Assembly: GCF_020164955.1 (NCBI RefSeq)
Contig: NZ_JAIUHG010000014.1
Location: 62,001-126,000, forward strand
Direction: 5' to 3'
From: Mesorhizobium sp. CA8
GTDB lineage: Bacteria > Pseudomonadota > Alphaproteobacteria > Rhizobiales > Rhizobiaceae
Length of the DNA stretch: 64,000 nucleotides
Part shown: positions 54,066 through 63,847 of the stretch, in pieces
How the letters are laid out: the number at the start of each line of letters is the position of its first letter
How positions within the stretch are numbered: the first letter of the stretch is position 1
Notes under the pieces: generated by a model
What the model was told of the DNA's origin: nothing
Databases searched by the model: none
Seen by the model: the letters and a program-made list of their open reading frames with translations, nothing else
Made by a program: the position numbers and the translations under genes

Positions 54066-54091
54066 CAATTGCTCTTTCGATAGACAATTGC
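54066..54091. promoter_or_regulatory. Putative SorC-type operator upstream of the regulator gene
   Basis: CAATTGC occurs twice in direct repeat (54066-54072 and 54085-54091), 19 bases apart, about 70-90 bases before the regulator start. The first continues as AATTGCTC, a motif shared with the site in front of smoE (56468-56475), where TGCTCAT is also repeated at a 19-base interval. The shared spacing suggests one regulator binds both places. Confidence 0.45.
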
Positions 54092-54157
54092 GCGCCGAAA
54101 TATTCGCGGTAAGCTATGGCGCCCGTTTCAGCATTCTTGCGGGCGGGGAGGCGAGAC

Positions 54158-55114
54158 GTGAATTCGCGACAGGAAACCGGCAGCACCAGGTTGGACGACG
54201 CCGCGCGCGCCGGCTGGCTCTATTATGTTGCCGGCAACACGCAGGACCAGATCGCCGCCAAGCTCGGCATCTCCAGGCAAACGGCGCAGCGGCTGGTATC
54301 GCTCGCCATGTCGGAGGGCCTGATCAAGGTGCGGGTCGACCATCCGATCGCCAACTGCCTGGACCTTGCCGCGCGGTTGAAGTCGCGCTTCGCGCTCGAC
54401 CTTGTCGAGGTGGTGCCGAGCGACCCGACCTCGAGCTCGACGACGATCGGCATCGCCGAGGCGGCCGCGGCCGAGATCGAACGCCGGCTGCGCTCTGAGG
54501 CTCCCATTGTCATGGCGATCGGCACCGGGCGCACGCTGAAGGCGGCGATCGAGCAGCTGCCGCCGATGGACTGCCCGCAGCACAAGGTCGTGTCCTTGAC
54601 CGGCAACATCTCGCCCGACGGCTCGGCCGCCTTCTACAACGTCATCTTCACCATGGCCGACCGCGTCAAGGCACGGTCCTTCCCGATGCCGCTGCCGGTC
54701 ATCGCCTCCTCGCCGGAAGAGCGCGAGATGCTGCTCAACCAACCGATGATCCAGCCGACCCTGGCGCTGGCGGCGGAAGCCGACGTCACCTTCGTCGGCA
54801 TCGGCGATCTCGGGCCCAAGGCCCCGCTCTACGAGGACGGCTTCATTTCCGAAAGCGAGCTGAAGGCGCTGCAGAAGGCCGGCGGCATAGCCGAGATCGT
54901 CGGCTGGGTCTTCGACCGCGAAGGCCGCATGATCGAGGGCATCACCAACGACCGCGTGTCCTCCGCCGCGCTGCCGTCGCGGGAGAAGTCCCTGGTCATC
55001 GCCTTGGCCATGGGCGAGCGCAAGCTGCCTGGCATCCTCGCCGCCGTCAACCGCCGGCTGGTCAATGGCCTCATCACCGATGAACGGACGGCCGAAGCCC
55101 TGCTTGCCGGCTGA
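54158..55114 (+). CDS. SorC/DeoR-type regulator of the polyol operon
   Basis: A 318-residue SorC-family protein. The N-terminal helix-turn-helix is LYYVAGNTQDQIAAKLGISR with QTAQRLVSLAMSEGLIKV (about 20-57), and the rest is the sugar-binding domain (IVMAIGTGRTLKAAIEQLPP, FVGIGDLGPKAPLYEDGFIS). An ATG at 54116 opens the frame, but GGGGAGG six bases before GTG 54158 marks the better start. Relatives (SmoC/SmoR) regulate sorbitol and mannitol uptake in rhizobia and Rhodobacter. It reads toward the smo operon, with two small genes between. Confidence 0.85.
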   Translation: MNSRQETGSTRLDDAARAGWLYYVAGNTQDQIAAKLGISRQTAQRLVSLAMSEGLIKVRVDHPIANCLDLAARLKSRFALDLVEVVPSDPTSSSTTIGIAEAAAAEIERRLRSEAPIVMAIGTGRTLKAAIEQLPPMDCPQHKVVSLTGNISPDGSAAFYNVIFTMADRVKARSFPMPLPVIASSPEEREMLLNQPMIQPTLALAAEADVTFVGIGDLGPKAPLYEDGFISESELKALQKAGGIAEIVGWVFDREGRMIEGITNDRVSSAALPSREKSLVIALAMGERKLPGILAAVNRRLVNGLITDERTAEALLAG

Positions 55115-55137
55115 CTGCCCATAAAAAGAGCCGCCTA

Positions 55138-55326
55138 CTATTGCGAACGGCCTCGCGGGTCGTTGCCGTCGAGAAACCCCATGTCCCGCTGCAGATGCTC
55201 GGAAAATTCCCGGACATCGAGATAGCCGCGCCTGCGGCCGGCAAACCTTGCAAATCCCCGCACCAGCGCGAAAAACAAGCTCCGTGCCGGGGTTGAAGAA
55301 ACGAGTTTTTCCTGAACCGTGACCAT
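55138..55326 (-). CDS. DUF1127 small basic protein
   Basis: A 62-residue arginine-rich protein with the DUF1127 pattern: an N-terminal segment RSLFFALVRGFARFAGRRRG then YLDVREFSEHLQRDMGFLDG. In alphaproteobacteria this family includes Arg-rich regulators linked to phosphate or RNA metabolism. It diverges from the LysR-type gene with 110 bases between, and converges with the SorC gene 23 bases away. A longer frame to 55425 lacks a ribosome-binding site. Confidence 0.8.
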   Translation of the reverse strand: MVTVQEKLVSSTPARSLFFALVRGFARFAGRRRGYLDVREFSEHLQRDMGFLDGNDPRGRSQ

Positions 55327-55436
55327 GATCGTCAGCCTTCGCAATGCTTGAACTGGATTGACCGTCGACCCCAAATATCGGTCTGGCCGGTTCGTGCTTC
55401 CAATCAAACCTCGATCGTGACCCATAAGGAGGCCTT

Positions 55437-56345
55437 ATGCCCGATCTGAACTCTCCGCAGCTTGCGCCGCTGCCGCCGCTGCAGGCGATCCGGGTGTTCG
55501 AAGCGGTGGCAAGGCACCTGTCCTTCACCAAGGCGGCGCAGGAGCTGGGCATGACCCAGGCGGCTGCGAGCTACCAGATCAAGCTGCTGGAGGAACGCAT
55601 CGGCGCGCCGCTGTTTCTGCGCCGTCCACGGCAGATCGAGTTGACCGAGCCCGGCCAGCGCCTGGCGCCCGCCGTCAGCGAGGCTTTTTCCATCCTGGGC
55701 CAGGCCTATGCCGCGGCGCGCGGCGGCGCCGACGGCCTGCTTTGCGTCACCACCGTGCTGACCTTCGCCTCGAACTGGCTGGCGCAGCATCTGGGCTCGT
55801 TCCAGCTTGCCCATCCCGCAATTGCCGTGCGGCTCGACACGTCCAGCCGCCTGACCGATTTCGCGCGCGAGGATGTCGATCTCGCCATCCGCTCCGGCGG
55901 CGGCAAATGGCCGGGCCTCGAGGCTCACAAGCTGCTCGACGCCGATTTCACGCCGATGCTGAGCCCCAAGCTCGCGGCGAGCATAGGCGGCGTCAAGGAG
56001 CCGGCTGACCTGCTGCGCCTGCCGATCCTCGACCCCGGCGACATCTGGTGGTCGCAATGGTTCGAGGCCGCCGGCGTGACCGGGCATGATCTCGCCAAGC
56101 GGCCGGGCTCCAGCATGGGCGCGCAGGCCTATGAGGCGAACGCGGCGATGGCCGGCCATGGCGTGGCCATCCTGACCAGAGCCCTGTTCAAGAACGAGCT
56201 CGCCGACGGCCGCCTGATCCAGCCCTTCGACCTCGTTGGAGATGACGGCCATGCCTATTGGCTGGTCTATCCGACGGCGCGCCGCAACGTGCCGAAGATC
56301 CGCGCCTTCCGCGACTGGATCCTGGCCGAGATCGCCTGCCCGTAA
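55437..56345 (+). CDS. LysR-family transcriptional regulator (GcvA-like)
   Basis: A 302-residue LysR regulator. The helix-turn-helix is LQAIRVFEAVARHLSFTKAA with QELGMTQAAASYQIKLLEER (about 15-55), followed by the effector domain (about 95-300) with CVTTVLTFASNWLAQHLGSF and ILTRALFKNELADGRLIQPF, the GcvA-like subgroup. AAGGAGG precedes the ATG. It diverges from the DUF1127 gene, a likely target by LysR habit. No hint on the effector. Confidence 0.9.
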   Translation: MPDLNSPQLAPLPPLQAIRVFEAVARHLSFTKAAQELGMTQAAASYQIKLLEERIGAPLFLRRPRQIELTEPGQRLAPAVSEAFSILGQAYAAARGGADGLLCVTTVLTFASNWLAQHLGSFQLAHPAIAVRLDTSSRLTDFAREDVDLAIRSGGGKWPGLEAHKLLDADFTPMLSPKLAASIGGVKEPADLLRLPILDPGDIWWSQWFEAAGVTGHDLAKRPGSSMGAQAYEANAAMAGHGVAILTRALFKNELADGRLIQPFDLVGDDGHAYWLVYPTARRNVPKIRAFRDWILAEIACP

Positions 56346-56441
56346 GCCGACCGCCGTAGCATCCTTCGCGAAGGGGACCGGCTTGTCGCCGGATCGGGTC
56401 ACGTTGCGTCACTTCTGCTGCGCTGCAGCATAGATTCCCGC

Positions 56442-56495
56442 TTGACATAAATCACGGCAAGTGAGTAATTGCTCATAACCAAGGCAAATGCTCAT
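56442..56495 (+). promoter_or_regulatory. Promoter and putative SorC operator of the smo operon
   Basis: A perfect -35 TTGACA (56442-56447) is followed after 18 bases by the weak -10 TAATTG (56466-56471). Over and behind the -10 lies a near-palindrome TGAGTAATTGCTCA (56462-56475), and TGCTCAT occurs at 56470 and 56489. The site is in the right place for a repressor or activator, and its AATTGCTC core is shared with the SorC gene promoter. Regulator assignment is inferred. Confidence 0.5.
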
Positions 56496-56518
56496 CTTGG
56501 TTTATGGGAGGAATTTTG

Positions 56519-57829
56519 ATGAAACTTCGCACGCTCACCCTGGGCCTGTTGTCGGCCAGCGCCCTCGCTTTCGCCGCGCATGCCGAATCCATCACCATCG
56601 CCACTGTCAACAATGGCGACATGGTCCGCATGCAGAAGCTGACGGACGACTTCACCAAGGCCAACCCGGACATCCAGCTCAACTGGGTTACCCTTGAAGA
56701 GAACGTGCTGCGCGAGCGCGTCACCACCGACATCGCCACCAAGGGCGGCCAGTACGACGTCATGACCATCGGCACCTATGAGGTTCCGATCTGGGCGAAG
56801 CAGAACTGGCTCCTGCCGCTCGACAAGCTCGGCGACGACTACGACGTCAAGGACATCATTCCGGCCATCGCCGGCGGCCTTTCCGTTGACGGCAAGCTCT
56901 ATGCCGCGCCCTTCTACGGCGAGAGCTCCTTCGTCATGTACCGCAAGGACCTGATGGAGAAGGCTGGCTTGAAGATGCCCGACGCGCCGACCTGGGACTT
57001 CATCAAGCAGGCCGCCGACAAGATGACCGACCGCGCCAACGGCGTGAATGGCGTGTGCCTGCGCGGCAAGGCCGGCTGGGGCGAGAACATGGCCTTCCTC
57101 ACCGCCATGTCGAACTCCTTCGGCGCCCGCTGGTTCGACGAGAACTGGAAGCCGCAGTTCGATCAGCCGGAATGGAAGAACACGCTGCAGTTCTATGTCG
57201 ACCTGATGAAGGCCGACGGTCCGGAAGGCGCTTCCTCCAACGGCTTCAACGAGAACCTGGCCCTCTTCCAGCAGGGCAAGTGCGGCATGTGGATCGACGC
57301 CACCGTCGCGGCGTCCTTCGTCTCCGATCCGAAGGCCTCGAAGGTTGCGGACAAGGTCGGCTATGCGCTAGCGCCCGACAACGGGCTCGGCAAGCGCGGC
57401 AACTGGCTGTGGGCATGGTCGCTCGCCATTCCCGCCGGCACCCAGAAGGCCGATGCCGCCGAGAAATTCGTCTCATGGGCGACCTCGAAGCACTATCTCG
57501 AGCTCGTCGCCTCGAAGGAGGGCTGGGCCAATGTTCCTCCTGGAACGCGCTCCTCGCTCTACGCCAATCCTGAGTACCAGAAGGCGGCGCCCTTCGCGAA
57601 GATGACGCTGGACTCCATCAACGCCGCCGATCCGACGCATCCGACCGTCAAGCCGGTGCCCTATGTCGGCGTGCAGTTCGTCGCCATCCCTGAATTCCAG
57701 GGCCTCGGCACCACCGTCGGCCAGCTCTTCTCGGCAGCCCTTGCCGGCCAGTCGAGCGTCGACGACGCGCTGAAGCAGGCTCAGGACGCCGCCACCGCGG
57801 CGATGACCGAAGGCGGCTACATCAAGTAA
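56519..57829 (+). CDS. smoE: Sorbitol/mannitol ABC importer binding protein SmoE
   Basis: A 436-residue family 1 solute-binding protein with an N-terminal Sec signal (about 1-22, ending FAAHA-ES). The mature start ITIATVNNGDMVRMQKLTDD, TKGGQYDVMTIGTYEVPIWA, and ALFQQGKCGMWIDATVAASF are typical of polyol binders of the SmoE type. GGGAGG precedes the ATG at 56519. It heads smoEFGK-smoS-mtlK and is followed by a strong hairpin. The polyol assignment rests mainly on the mannitol and sorbitol dehydrogenase genes downstream. Confidence 0.9.
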   Translation: MKLRTLTLGLLSASALAFAAHAESITIATVNNGDMVRMQKLTDDFTKANPDIQLNWVTLEENVLRERVTTDIATKGGQYDVMTIGTYEVPIWAKQNWLLPLDKLGDDYDVKDIIPAIAGGLSVDGKLYAAPFYGESSFVMYRKDLMEKAGLKMPDAPTWDFIKQAADKMTDRANGVNGVCLRGKAGWGENMAFLTAMSNSFGARWFDENWKPQFDQPEWKNTLQFYVDLMKADGPEGASSNGFNENLALFQQGKCGMWIDATVAASFVSDPKASKVADKVGYALAPDNGLGKRGNWLWAWSLAIPAGTQKADAAEKFVSWATSKHYLELVASKEGWANVPPGTRSSLYANPEYQKAAPFAKMTLDSINAADPTHPTVKPVPYVGVQFVAIPEFQGLGTTVGQLFSAALAGQSSVDDALKQAQDAATAAMTEGGYIK

Positions 57830-57876
57830 GGCTCCTCCCGGTGCCGAACGCCGGTAGCGCATCATGACCGGCAAGG

Positions 57877-57904
57877 GGCCGCCCGAAACCCAGTTCGGGC
57901 GGCC
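57877..57904 (+). terminator. Stem-loop between smoE and smoF
   Basis: GGCCGCCCGAA (57877-57887) pairs with TTCGGGCGGCC (57894-57904) around ACCCAG, an 11-bp GC-rich stem, 48 bases after smoE and 69 before smoF. Lacking a T-run, it is more likely a message-stabilising or partial-termination hairpin that favours binding-protein synthesis. Confidence 0.7.
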
Positions 57905-57972
57905 ACCCTTCAAAATCGGGAAAATTCTGGCACGACTCTGAAAATCCGGCTGACCTTGGGAGGGTGACCGTC

Positions 57973-58845
57973 ATGGCTACTCAGCAAACCCGTTCGCTTG
58001 CCCGTTTCATGATCGCGCCATCGGTGATCCTGCTGTTCGTCTGGATGATCGTGCCGCTGCTGTTCACGCTGTGGTTCTCGTTCCAGCAATACAATCCGCT
58101 GAACCCGATCCGTAACGGTTTTGTCGGCTTCTCCAACTACGCGCTGTTCTATTCCAACCCGGCCTTCCTCTCCTCGATCCTCAACACGCTGATCATCGTC
58201 GTCAGCGTGCTGGTCATCACGGTCGTCGGGGGCATCCTTTTGGCGTTGTTGCTCGACCAGCCGATCTGGGGCCAGGGCATCGTGCGCATCCTGGTCATCT
58301 CGCCGTTCTTCGTCATGCCGCCGGTCGCGGCGCTTGTCTGGAAGAACATGATCATGCATCCGCAATACGGCGTCTTTGCCGATATAGCGCGCTTTTTCGG
58401 CGCCGAGCCGATCGACTGGTTCGGCCAGCATCCGCTGACCGCTATCATCCTCATCGTCGCCTGGCAGTGGCTGCCCTTCGCCACGCTGATCCTGCTGACG
58501 TCGCTGCAATCGCTCGACGGCGAGCAGAAGGAAGCGGCCGAGATGGACGGCGCCGGCTTCCTCAGCCGGTTCATCTATCTGACGCTGCCGCATATGTCGC
58601 GCGCCATCACCGTCGTCATTCTGATCCAGACGATCTTCCTACTGTCGGTCTATGCCGAGATCCTGGTCACCACCAATGGCGGCCCGGGCTACGCCTCCAC
58701 CAACCTGCCCTTCCTCGTCTACCAGAAGGCGCTCCTGGAATTCAAAATCGGCCAGGCATCCGCCGGCGGCGTGATCGCCGTCATTCTCGCCAACATCGTT
58801 GCCTTCTTCGCCATGCGCGCCGTCGGCAAGAACCTGGACAAATAA
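57973..58845 (+). CDS. smoF: Polyol ABC importer permease SmoF
   Basis: A 290-residue MalF-type permease. It has six membrane helices (MIAPSVILLFVWMIVPLLFT first), and EAA loop DGEQKEAAEMDGAGFLSRFI. The frame opens at GTG 57964, but GGGAGGG at 57958-57964 is placed for the ATG at 57973. It is followed after 11 bases by smoG. Partner of SmoG in the membrane. Confidence 0.9.
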   Translation: MATQQTRSLARFMIAPSVILLFVWMIVPLLFTLWFSFQQYNPLNPIRNGFVGFSNYALFYSNPAFLSSILNTLIIVVSVLVITVVGGILLALLLDQPIWGQGIVRILVISPFFVMPPVAALVWKNMIMHPQYGVFADIARFFGAEPIDWFGQHPLTAIILIVAWQWLPFATLILLTSLQSLDGEQKEAAEMDGAGFLSRFIYLTLPHMSRAITVVILIQTIFLLSVYAEILVTTNGGPGYASTNLPFLVYQKALLEFKIGQASAGGVIAVILANIVAFFAMRAVGKNLDK

Positions 58846-58856
58846 GGGAGGATAAG

Positions 58857-59681
58857 ATGGCACGCGCAGTCACCACCCAGCACAAGACCATCGCCACGGC
58901 CGCGGCCTGGATCGTCGCCCTGCTGATCTTCTTTCCGATCCTCTACACGATCATCACCTCGTTCAAGTCCGAGCAGGAGGCGATACAGGGCTTTGCACTG
59001 ATCCCGTCCGGCACCATGGAGAGCTATGCCGAGGTGCAGGCGCAGAGCGGCTATTTCAAGTTCTTCCTGAACTCGGTGATCCTGTCGGTCGGCTCGACGC
59101 TGCTTGCGATCCTGATCGCGGTTCCGGCAGCCTGGTCGATGGCGTTCTCACCGACCAAGCGCACCAAGGACATCCTGATGTGGATGCTGTCCACCAAGAT
59201 GATGCCGGCCGTCGCGGTGCTGTTCCCGATCTACCTGATCTTCCGCGACACCGGCCTGCTCGACAGCCGCATCGGCCTTACCGTCATGCTGATGCTGATC
59301 AACCTGCCGATCGTGGTCTGGATGCTCTACACCTATTTCCGCGAAATCCCGGGCGAGATCCTGGAAGCGGCGCGCATGGACGGCGCCTCGCTGTGGAACG
59401 AGATCATCTATGTGCTGACGCCGATGGCGGTTCCCGGCATCGCCTCGACCATGCTCTTGAACATCATCCTGGCCTGGAACGAGGCGTTCTGGACCATCCG
59501 GCTCACCACCACCAATGCTGCGCCGCTGACGGCCTTCATCAGCTCCTTCTCCAGTCCGCAAGGCCTGTTCTGGGCAAAGCTGTCGGCGGCCTCGACGCTG
59601 GCGATCGCGCCGATCCTGATCATGGGCTGGTTCAGCCAGAAGCAGCTGGTGCGCGGCCTCACCTTTGGCGCTGTGAAGTAG
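58857..59681 (+). CDS. smoG: Polyol ABC importer permease SmoG
   Basis: A 274-residue MalG-type permease. The EAA loop is [20 protein letters not shown] and the C-terminus [14 protein letters not shown] is the family ending. The six helices begin [20 protein letters not shown]. The ATG at 58857 has GGGAGGA upstream; the frame extending back into smoF is a shadow. Confidence 0.9.
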   Translation: MARAVTTQHKTIATAAAWIVALLIFFPILYTIITSFKSEQEAIQGFALIPSGTMESYAEVQAQSGYFKFFLNSVILSVGSTLLAILIAVPAAWSMAFSPTKRTKDILMWMLSTKMMPAVAVLFPIYLIFRDTGLLDSRIGLTVMLMLINLPIVVWMLYTYFREIPGEILEAARMDGASLWNEIIYVLTPMAVPGIASTMLLNIILAWNEAFWTIRLTTTNAAPLTAFISSFSSPQGLFWAKLSAASTLAIAPILIMGWFSQKQLVRGLTFGAVK

Positions 59682-59727
59682 CAACGCCCAAGCGGCGGAC
59701 GACGAAGACCATCCCCGGGAGGAAACC

Positions 59728-60728
<1,001 letters not shown>

Positions 60729-60732
<4 letters not shown>

Positions 60733-61499
60733 GGTTGAAAGGCAAATCGGCGCTGATCACCGGATCGGCGCGCGGCATCGGCAAGGCCTTCGCCGAGGCC
60801 TATGCGCGCGAAGGCGCGACGGTGGCGATTGCCGACATCGACGTGGAAGCGGCGGAAGCGACGGCGAAAGCGATCGGTTCTGCGGCTTACGCAGTCCGGC
60901 TCGACGTCACGGACCAGTCTTCGATCGAGGCAGCGGTGAAAGCGGTCGAGGCGAAGACCGGCGGGCTCGACGTGCTGATCAACAACGCGGCGGTCTTCGA
61001 CCTCGCGCCGATCGTCGAGATAACGAGGGCGAGCTACGAAAAACTGTTCTCCGTCAATGTCGCCGGCACGCTGTTCATGCTGCAGGCGGCGGCCCGCTCG
61101 ATGATCGCGCGTGGCAAGGGCGGCAGGATCATAAACATGGCAAGCCAGGCGGGCCGGCGCGGGGAGCCGCTAGTCGCGGTCTATTGCGCCACCAAGGCCG
61201 CCGTCATCTCGCTGACGCAGTCGGCCGGGCTCGACCTCATCAAGCATCGGATCAACGTCAACGGCATCGCGCCGGGCGTTGTCGACAGCGACATGTGGGA
61301 CCAGGTCGATGCGCTCTTTGCCAAATATGAGAACCGGCCCAAGGGCGAGAAGAAGCGGCTGGTCGGCGAAGGCGTTCCCTACGGCCGCATGGGCAAGCCT
61401 GAGGATCTCGCCGGCATGGCCGTTTTCCTCGCTAGCGACGAGGCCGAATACATTGTCGCCCAGACCTACAATGTCGATGGCGGTCAATGGATGAGCTGA
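60729..61499 (+). CDS. smoS: Sorbitol dehydrogenase SmoS (short-chain dehydrogenase)
   Basis: A 256-residue classical SDR that oxidises D-glucitol (sorbitol) to fructose and may also act on galactitol. The cofactor motif is [17 protein letters not shown] (TGxxxGIG), the Asp for NAD specificity in [14 protein letters not shown] (about 90), catalytic Ser in INMASQAGR, and YCATK (Tyr-x3-Lys) (about 155-159). The start GTG at 60729 overlaps the smoK stop. The chain matches the 256 residues I recall for Rhodobacter SmoS. Confidence 0.9.
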
Positions 61500-61510
61500 C
61501 GGGATGAGTT

Positions 61511-61625
61511 GAGGGGGGAAGGCGCTTCTCTCTTTCCTCCGGAGAGGGCGCCGCGGGGCAGGTGAGGGGCAGCATACTGGAACACAGGATGTTGCCCCTC
61601 ATCCTCGCTCCTCCCGAAGGAGGCG
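61511..61625. repeat. Imperfect palindromic repeat, family B, between smoS and mtlK
   Basis: Inverted segments CTTTCCTCCGGAGAGGG (61531-61547), GGTGAGGGGCAGCAT (61561-61575) with ATGTTGCCCCTCATC (61588-61602), and CTCCTCCCGAAGGAGGCG (61607-61624) make a chain of hairpins. As with the element in the iol operon it lies inside an operon, before mtlK. Confidence 0.55.
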
Positions 61626-61664
61626 TAATCAGTCGGGCTGCAGATCGGCCAAAGGGTAAATGAG

Positions 61665-63143
61665 ATGACCGTGAAACTCTCTTCCTCGAACCTCGCCAGG
61701 CTGCCGGCCAAGGTCGCCGGCCCCAAATATGACCGCTCCGCCTTGAAGGCCGGCATCGTCCATTTCGGCGTCGGCAATTTCCACCGCTCGCACCAGGCGG
61801 TCTATCTCGACGATCTGTTCGGCACCGGCGAGGCCCATGACTGGGCGCTGATCGGCGCCGGCGTGTTCGAAGGCGAGAAGATCGGCCGCTCCAAGCTCGA
61901 AGAGCAGGATTGGCTGACCACGGTGGTCGAGCAGGATCAGGGCCATATGAGCGCCCGCGTCACCGGCGCGATGATCGATTTCCTGACGCCCGGCGACGCG
62001 GCCGCGATCATCGAGCGGCTCGCCGATCCGGCGATCAAGATCGTCTCGCTGACCATCACCGAAGGCGGCTATTTCATCGACCCGGCTTCGGGCAAGTTCA
62101 ACCCCGCCCATCCCGACATCGTCGCCGATGCGCAGCCGGGTGCTGTGCCCAAGACCGTTTTCGGCATCATCCTGGCCGGCCTGCTGCGCCGGCGCGCCGA
62201 CCGCATCGTGCCGTTCACCGTCATGTCCTGCGACAACATCCCTCACAACGGCCACGTCACCTCCGACGGCGTCATCGGCCTTGCCCGGTTGATCAACGAG
62301 GATCTCGCCAAATGGGTCGGCGATCATGTCGCCTTCCCGAATGGCATGGTCGATCGCATCACCCCGGCCACCACCGACCGCGAGCGCAAGATACTCGCCG
62401 ACGATTTCGGGCTTGAGGACAACTGGCCGGTGTTCTGTGAGCCGTTCAAGCAATGGGTGCTGGAGGACCATTTCACCGCCGGCCGCCCGGCGTTGGAAAA
62501 GGTCGGCGTGCAATTCGTCAAGGACGTCTCGCCTTACGAGCTGATGAAGATACGTATCCTCAATGGCGGCCACGCCACCATCGCTTACCCGGCCGGCCTG
62601 ATGGACATCCATTTCGTCCATGAAGCAATGCAGGAGCCGTTGGTGCGCGCCTTCCTGTCGAAGCTCGAGCATGACGAGATCATCCCCACCGTGCCGCCGG
62701 TGCCGGATACGGATCTGGAGGACTACTACCAGCTCATCGAGCGGCGCTTCTCCAATCCCAAGATCGGCGACACCATCCGCCGGCTTTGCCTCGACGGCTC
62801 CAACCGTCAGCCGAAATTCATCATCCCGACGATCGCCGACCGGCTGAAGGCGGGCGAGGGCATCGCTGGTCTCGCGCTGGAATCCGCGCTGTGGTGCCGC
62901 TACTGCTTCGGCACCACCGACAGCGGCGCCGTCATCGAGCCGAACGACCCGAGCTGGGACCGCATGCAGGCGACCGCGAAGGCGGCGAAGGACGATCCGC
63001 AGGCCTGGCTGGCGATGGAAGACATCTACGGCGATGTCGGCCGCTCGCCCGTCTTCGCCGGGGCCTTCGCCCATGCCTTGAAGGTGCTGTGGGCACACGG
63101 CGCGCGCGAAACCCTGACGCGTTATCCCGCCGGCAAGCTCTGA
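61665..63143 (+). CDS. mtlK: Mannitol 2-dehydrogenase MtlK (polyol-specific long-chain dehydrogenase)
   Basis: A 492-residue NAD-dependent long-chain polyol dehydrogenase oxidising D-mannitol to fructose (also D-arabitol to xylulose). It has GIVHFGVGNFHRSHQAVYLD near the N-terminus, TITEGGYFIDPASGKFN, SCDNIPHNG, and the catalytic K-x4-N-x2-H in MKIRILNGGHATIAYPAGL. It has the usual family length. It is the sixth gene of the smo operon. The upstream gap of 165 bases holds a palindromic repeat. Confidence 0.95.
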   Translation: MTVKLSSSNLARLPAKVAGPKYDRSALKAGIVHFGVGNFHRSHQAVYLDDLFGTGEAHDWALIGAGVFEGEKIGRSKLEEQDWLTTVVEQDQGHMSARVTGAMIDFLTPGDAAAIIERLADPAIKIVSLTITEGGYFIDPASGKFNPAHPDIVADAQPGAVPKTVFGIILAGLLRRRADRIVPFTVMSCDNIPHNGHVTSDGVIGLARLINEDLAKWVGDHVAFPNGMVDRITPATTDRERKILADDFGLEDNWPVFCEPFKQWVLEDHFTAGRPALEKVGVQFVKDVSPYELMKIRILNGGHATIAYPAGLMDIHFVHEAMQEPLVRAFLSKLEHDEIIPTVPPVPDTDLEDYYQLIERRFSNPKIGDTIRRLCLDGSNRQPKFIIPTIADRLKAGEGIAGLALESALWCRYCFGTTDSGAVIEPNDPSWDRMQATAKAAKDDPQAWLAMEDIYGDVGRSPVFAGAFAHALKVLWAHGARETLTRYPAGKL

Positions 63144-63163
63144 AAGCACCGGAAACCACCAGC

Positions 63164-63847
63164 ATGATGCCCGAGCTGGTCATCTTCGACTGTGACGGCG
63201 TGCTGGTCGATAGCGAGGCGCTTTCGGTCTCGGCGCTGCTCGGCATGATTGAGCTCGCCGGCGGCACGATCAGCGAGGACGCCGCCTACGAGCATTTCCT
63301 CGGCAAGAGCATGAAAAGCGTGCGCGAGATCCTCGGCCGCGATTTCGGGCTCGACATCAGCGACCGGCATTTGACCGCTATGCGCGTCGACTTGATGCGC
63401 AAATTCCGCGAGGAATTGAAGCCTATCCCCGGCATCAAGGAGGTGCTGCCGGAGCTCGGCCGGCCGTGCTGCGTCGCCTCGTCCGGCACGCTGGAGCGCA
63501 TCCGCTATGCGCTCGACGTCACCGGCCTGCTCCCCTTGCTGGAGCCGCATCTGTTCAGCGCCACCATGGTCAAGCGCGGAAAGCCGGCGCCCGACCTTTT
63601 CCTCCACGCCGCCGCCAGCATGCGGGCGCATCCGCGCGAGTGCCTGGTGATCGAGGACAGCCCCGCCGGGGTCGCCGCCGCCCGGGCGGCGGGGATGCGC
63701 GTCTTCGCCTTCAACGGCGGCTCCCATGCGTCCAACCCCGCCCTCAAGGCGCGGCTTGCGTCGACGGAACCGGACTTTATATTCGCTGACATGCTGCAAT
63801 TGCCCGATCTGATTGCAGGCTTGGGAGCGAGAGAAAAAGCATCTTGA
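63164..63847 (+). CDS. HAD-superfamily hydrolase of the polyol operon
   Basis: A 227-residue HAD phosphatase. Motif I is VIFDCDGVLVDSEALS, motif II CVASSGT, Lys motif III in VKRGKPAPDLFLHA, and motif IV LVIEDSPAGVAAARAAGM. It lies between mtlK (20 bases upstream) and the FGGY kinase, whose TTG start overlaps its stop by four bases. Similar genes (beta-phosphoglucomutase-like) sit in polyol operons of Rhodobacter; possible roles are sugar-phosphate turnover or removal of misphosphorylated by-products. Two ATGs (63164, 63167) are possible. Confidence 0.9.
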   Translation: MMPELVIFDCDGVLVDSEALSVSALLGMIELAGGTISEDAAYEHFLGKSMKSVREILGRDFGLDISDRHLTAMRVDLMRKFREELKPIPGIKEVLPELGRPCCVASSGTLERIRYALDVTGLLPLLEPHLFSATMVKRGKPAPDLFLHAAASMRAHPRECLVIEDSPAGVAAARAAGMRVFAFNGGSHASNPALKARLASTEPDFIFADMLQLPDLIAGLGAREKAS

